Below, one piece after another: positions 5,433 to 6,907 of a stretch of DNA of 6,907 nt (positions are counted from its first letter, which is position 1; every line of letters begins with the position of its first letter). Position numbers and translations under genes: made by a program. Below the pieces are notes generated by a model that ran no database searches, had not been told where the DNA came from, and saw nothing but the letters and a program-made list of their open reading frames with translations. Source of the stretch: Actinomycetes bacterium (lineage in GTDB: Bacteria > Actinomycetota > Acidimicrobiia > Spongiisociales > UBA4744); contig JAHEDM010000141.1 in the NCBI GenBank assembly GCA_024641205.1, positions 1 to 6,907 of the forward strand, written 5' to 3'.

Positions 5433-6311
5433 GTGGCGAGCGCCGAGCTTCGGGATACCAGGCGGCGGATCAAATCGGTCCAGTCGACGATGAAGATCAC
5501 GCGCGCCATGGAGTTGATCGCCGCCTCCCGGATTCCCAGAGCTGTGGCCCGGGTAGAGGCATCCAAGCCGTACGCCGTCAAGCTGGTCGACGTGATCCGC
5601 AACGTGGCCGGGGCCTCGGGCGGGGTGTCCCACATGCTCCTGGAGGAGCGGCCGGTCCAACACGCGGGAGTGCTGGTAATCACCGCCGACCGGGGTTTGG
5701 CGGGTGCCTATGCCACGACGATCATCCGTGAAGCCGAGCGGAATATTGTGGCCCTCGAACGGTCGGGCACCCCGACTCGTTTGTTTGTGGTCGGCAAGAA
5801 GGCGAAGACCTACTTCGAGTACCGGAAATACCACGTCGCACGGTCCTTCCTTGGTGTAACCGACTCACCCGGCTATGGGGACGCCCGAGCCATCGCCAAC
5901 ACGCTCATGGAAGCGTACGCAAGCGAAGCCGTTGACTCGGTTGACGTCTACTACACCCGGTTTCAGTCGGCGATGACTCAGGTACCCACTCAGTTCCAGT
6001 TGCTGCCGATCGTCGCACCATCTTCCGACCAGGTGCGGACGAGCGTTGACTACTCCTACGAACCGTCACCCGACCAGATCCTCGACCGGTTGCTGCCCCG
6101 GTATGTCGAGTCGACTGTGTTCAGCATCCTGCTCGAGGCTTCGGCCTCGGAGCATTCGGCCAGAAGGCGAGCGATGAAGGCGGCTACAGAGAACGCCGAG
6201 GAGTTGATTCGTGTGCTCAGCCGGATCGCCAACCGGGCGCGGCAGGCTGAGATCACAACAGAGATTTCCGAGATTGTCGGCGGCGCTGAAGCGCTCGTCC
6301 AACAGAAGTGA
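5433..6311 (+). CDS. atpG: F1 ATP synthase subunit gamma (central shaft)
   Basis: A 292-residue rotor shaft whose two terminal helices form a coiled coil inside the alpha3beta3 hexamer. The N-terminal helix reads RRRIKSVQSTMKITRAMELIAAS, close to the family's STxKITKAMxMVAAxK motif. The central Rossmann-like domain contains VLVITADRGLAGAYAT (family: SDRGLCGG/A-like). The C-terminal helix holds ASEHSARRRAMKAATENAEELI and RQAEITTEISEIVGGAEAL, the most conserved gamma segment. The length is normal (286-300). The start is GTG 5433, with GAGAGG (5418-5423) nine bases upstream overlapping the atpA end; the sequence after it (ASAELRDTRRRIKS) matches the usual gamma start, so no other start is needed. 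It stops 16 bases before atpD. Confidence 0.96.
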   Translation: MASAELRDTRRRIKSVQSTMKITRAMELIAASRIPRAVARVEASKPYAVKLVDVIRNVAGASGGVSHMLLEERPVQHAGVLVITADRGLAGAYATTIIREAERNIVALERSGTPTRLFVVGKKAKTYFEYRKYHVARSFLGVTDSPGYGDARAIANTLMEAYASEAVDSVDVYYTRFQSAMTQVPTQFQLLPIVAPSSDQVRTSVDYSYEPSPDQILDRLLPRYVESTVFSILLEASASEHSARRRAMKAATENAEELIRVLSRIANRARQAEITTEISEIVGGAEALVQQK

Positions 6312-6327
6312 TGAAGGAGAACCAAGC

Positions 6328-6907
6328 GTGGCAGAAGTAAAGAGCGTAGGACGCATCACCAAGGTGGCCGGGCCGGTCGTTGATGTCGAGTTCCCACCAG
6401 ACGGGCTTCCCGAGATTCTGTACGCCTTGGAATTCGATCTCACCGTCGCCGGGGAAACCCGAACCGTTATCGCCGAAACCGCCCAGCACCTCGGCTACAA
6501 CCGGATCCGGGCGGTGGCGATGGCACCTACCGACGGTTTGATTCGAGGTGCCGAGGTACGGAATACCGGCGCGCCCATCTCGGTCCCGGTTGGCAACCGG
6601 ACGCTCGGGCATATTTTCAATGTCTGGGGAGCTCCGCTCGACGTTGGTCCCGAGGAGATCGAAGACGGCGAGAGCTGGCCGATCCACCGCACACCGCCCC
6701 GTTTTGAGGACGTTGAGGCCCAGCGAGTGGTCTTCGAGACCGGGATCAAGGTTCTCGACCTGATCTCCCCGTACTTGCAGGGAGGCAAAATCGGCCTGTT
6801 CGGCGGCGCCGGAGTAGGCAAGACGGTGCTGATCCAGGAGATGATCAACCGGGTCGCCACCCAGCACGGCGGAGTGTCCGTGTTTGCAGGAGTCGGTGAG
6901 CGGACCC
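6328..6907 (+). CDS. atpD: F1 ATP synthase subunit beta, N-terminal part (3' end outside window)
   Basis: The catalytic subunit of F1. The frame starts at GTG 6328 with AAGGAG (6314-6319) eight bases upstream and stays open to the window edge, giving 193 of about 470 residues. Visible parts are the N-terminal barrel (GRITKVAGPVVDVEFP, then the ETAQHLGYNRIRAVAM and TDGLIRGAEV segments), VPVGNRTLGHIFNVWGAPLD, TGIKVLDLISPYLQGGKIGLFGGAG, the P-loop GGAGVGKT (159-166, catalytic Lys165 at 6820-6822) and GVGERT at the cut, with the catalytic Glu191 and Arg192. The 26-residue Lys-to-Glu spacing equals that of E. coli K155 and E181. Nothing is broken; it is cut by the window end. atpC is expected next. 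Confidence 0.96.
   Translation, partial: MAEVKSVGRITKVAGPVVDVEFPPDGLPEILYALEFDLTVAGETRTVIAETAQHLGYNRIRAVAMAPTDGLIRGAEVRNTGAPISVPVGNRTLGHIFNVWGAPLDVGPEEIEDGESWPIHRTPPRFEDVEAQRVVFETGIKVLDLISPYLQGGKIGLFGGAGVGKTVLIQEMINRVATQHGGVSVFAGVGERT

Overview
This is a contiguous, gene-dense, single-strand region from a moderately GC-rich bacterium (roughly 60% G+C by eye). It carries the 3' part of a serine hydroxymethyltransferase gene (glyA), a 220-base regulatory gap, and then the F1Fo ATP synthase operon in the order atpZ-atpI-atpB-atpE-atpF-atpH-atpA-atpG-atpD. The last gene is cut by the window edge. All real genes are on the + strand. The best taxonomic guess is an actinomycete-like bacterium outside the mycobacteria and streptomycetes, possibly an Acidimicrobiia-type lineage. 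Subunit a has the actinobacterial style of C-terminal half and ends in HPEH, and glyA sits next to atp as I recall from several Actinomycetota. However, b and delta are separate genes (not the mycobacterial fusion), alpha lacks the long C-terminal tail, and an atpZ gene is present. The lineage call is inference from remembered family features, not a search result.

Layout: 1-872 is glyA without its 5' end. 873-1092 is the only sizeable non-coding gap. It contains a GC-rich palindromic element (about 888-963) just behind glyA and a clean dyad with the CRP/GlxR-type core TGTGA-N6-TCACA (1036-1053) about 40 bases before atpZ. 1093-1741 holds two small membrane-protein genes, atpZ and atpI, that overlap each other and atpB. 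1734-6907 is the structural operon with gaps or overlaps of no more than about 20 bases throughout, which implies one transcript with coupled translation.

Function: subunits a (atpB), c (atpE) and b (atpF) form the membrane Fo proton channel, ring and stator. Delta (atpH), alpha (atpA), gamma (atpG) and beta (atpD) belong to F1; epsilon (atpC) presumably follows outside the window. AtpZ and AtpI are accessory membrane proteins linked to Fo assembly. GlyA makes glycine and one-carbon units and is probably transcribed separately.

The region is core housekeeping sequence and I see no hidden novel system. The observations most worth following up are the CRP-like operator before the operon and the palindromic G-rich repeat, which looks like a member of a dispersed family.
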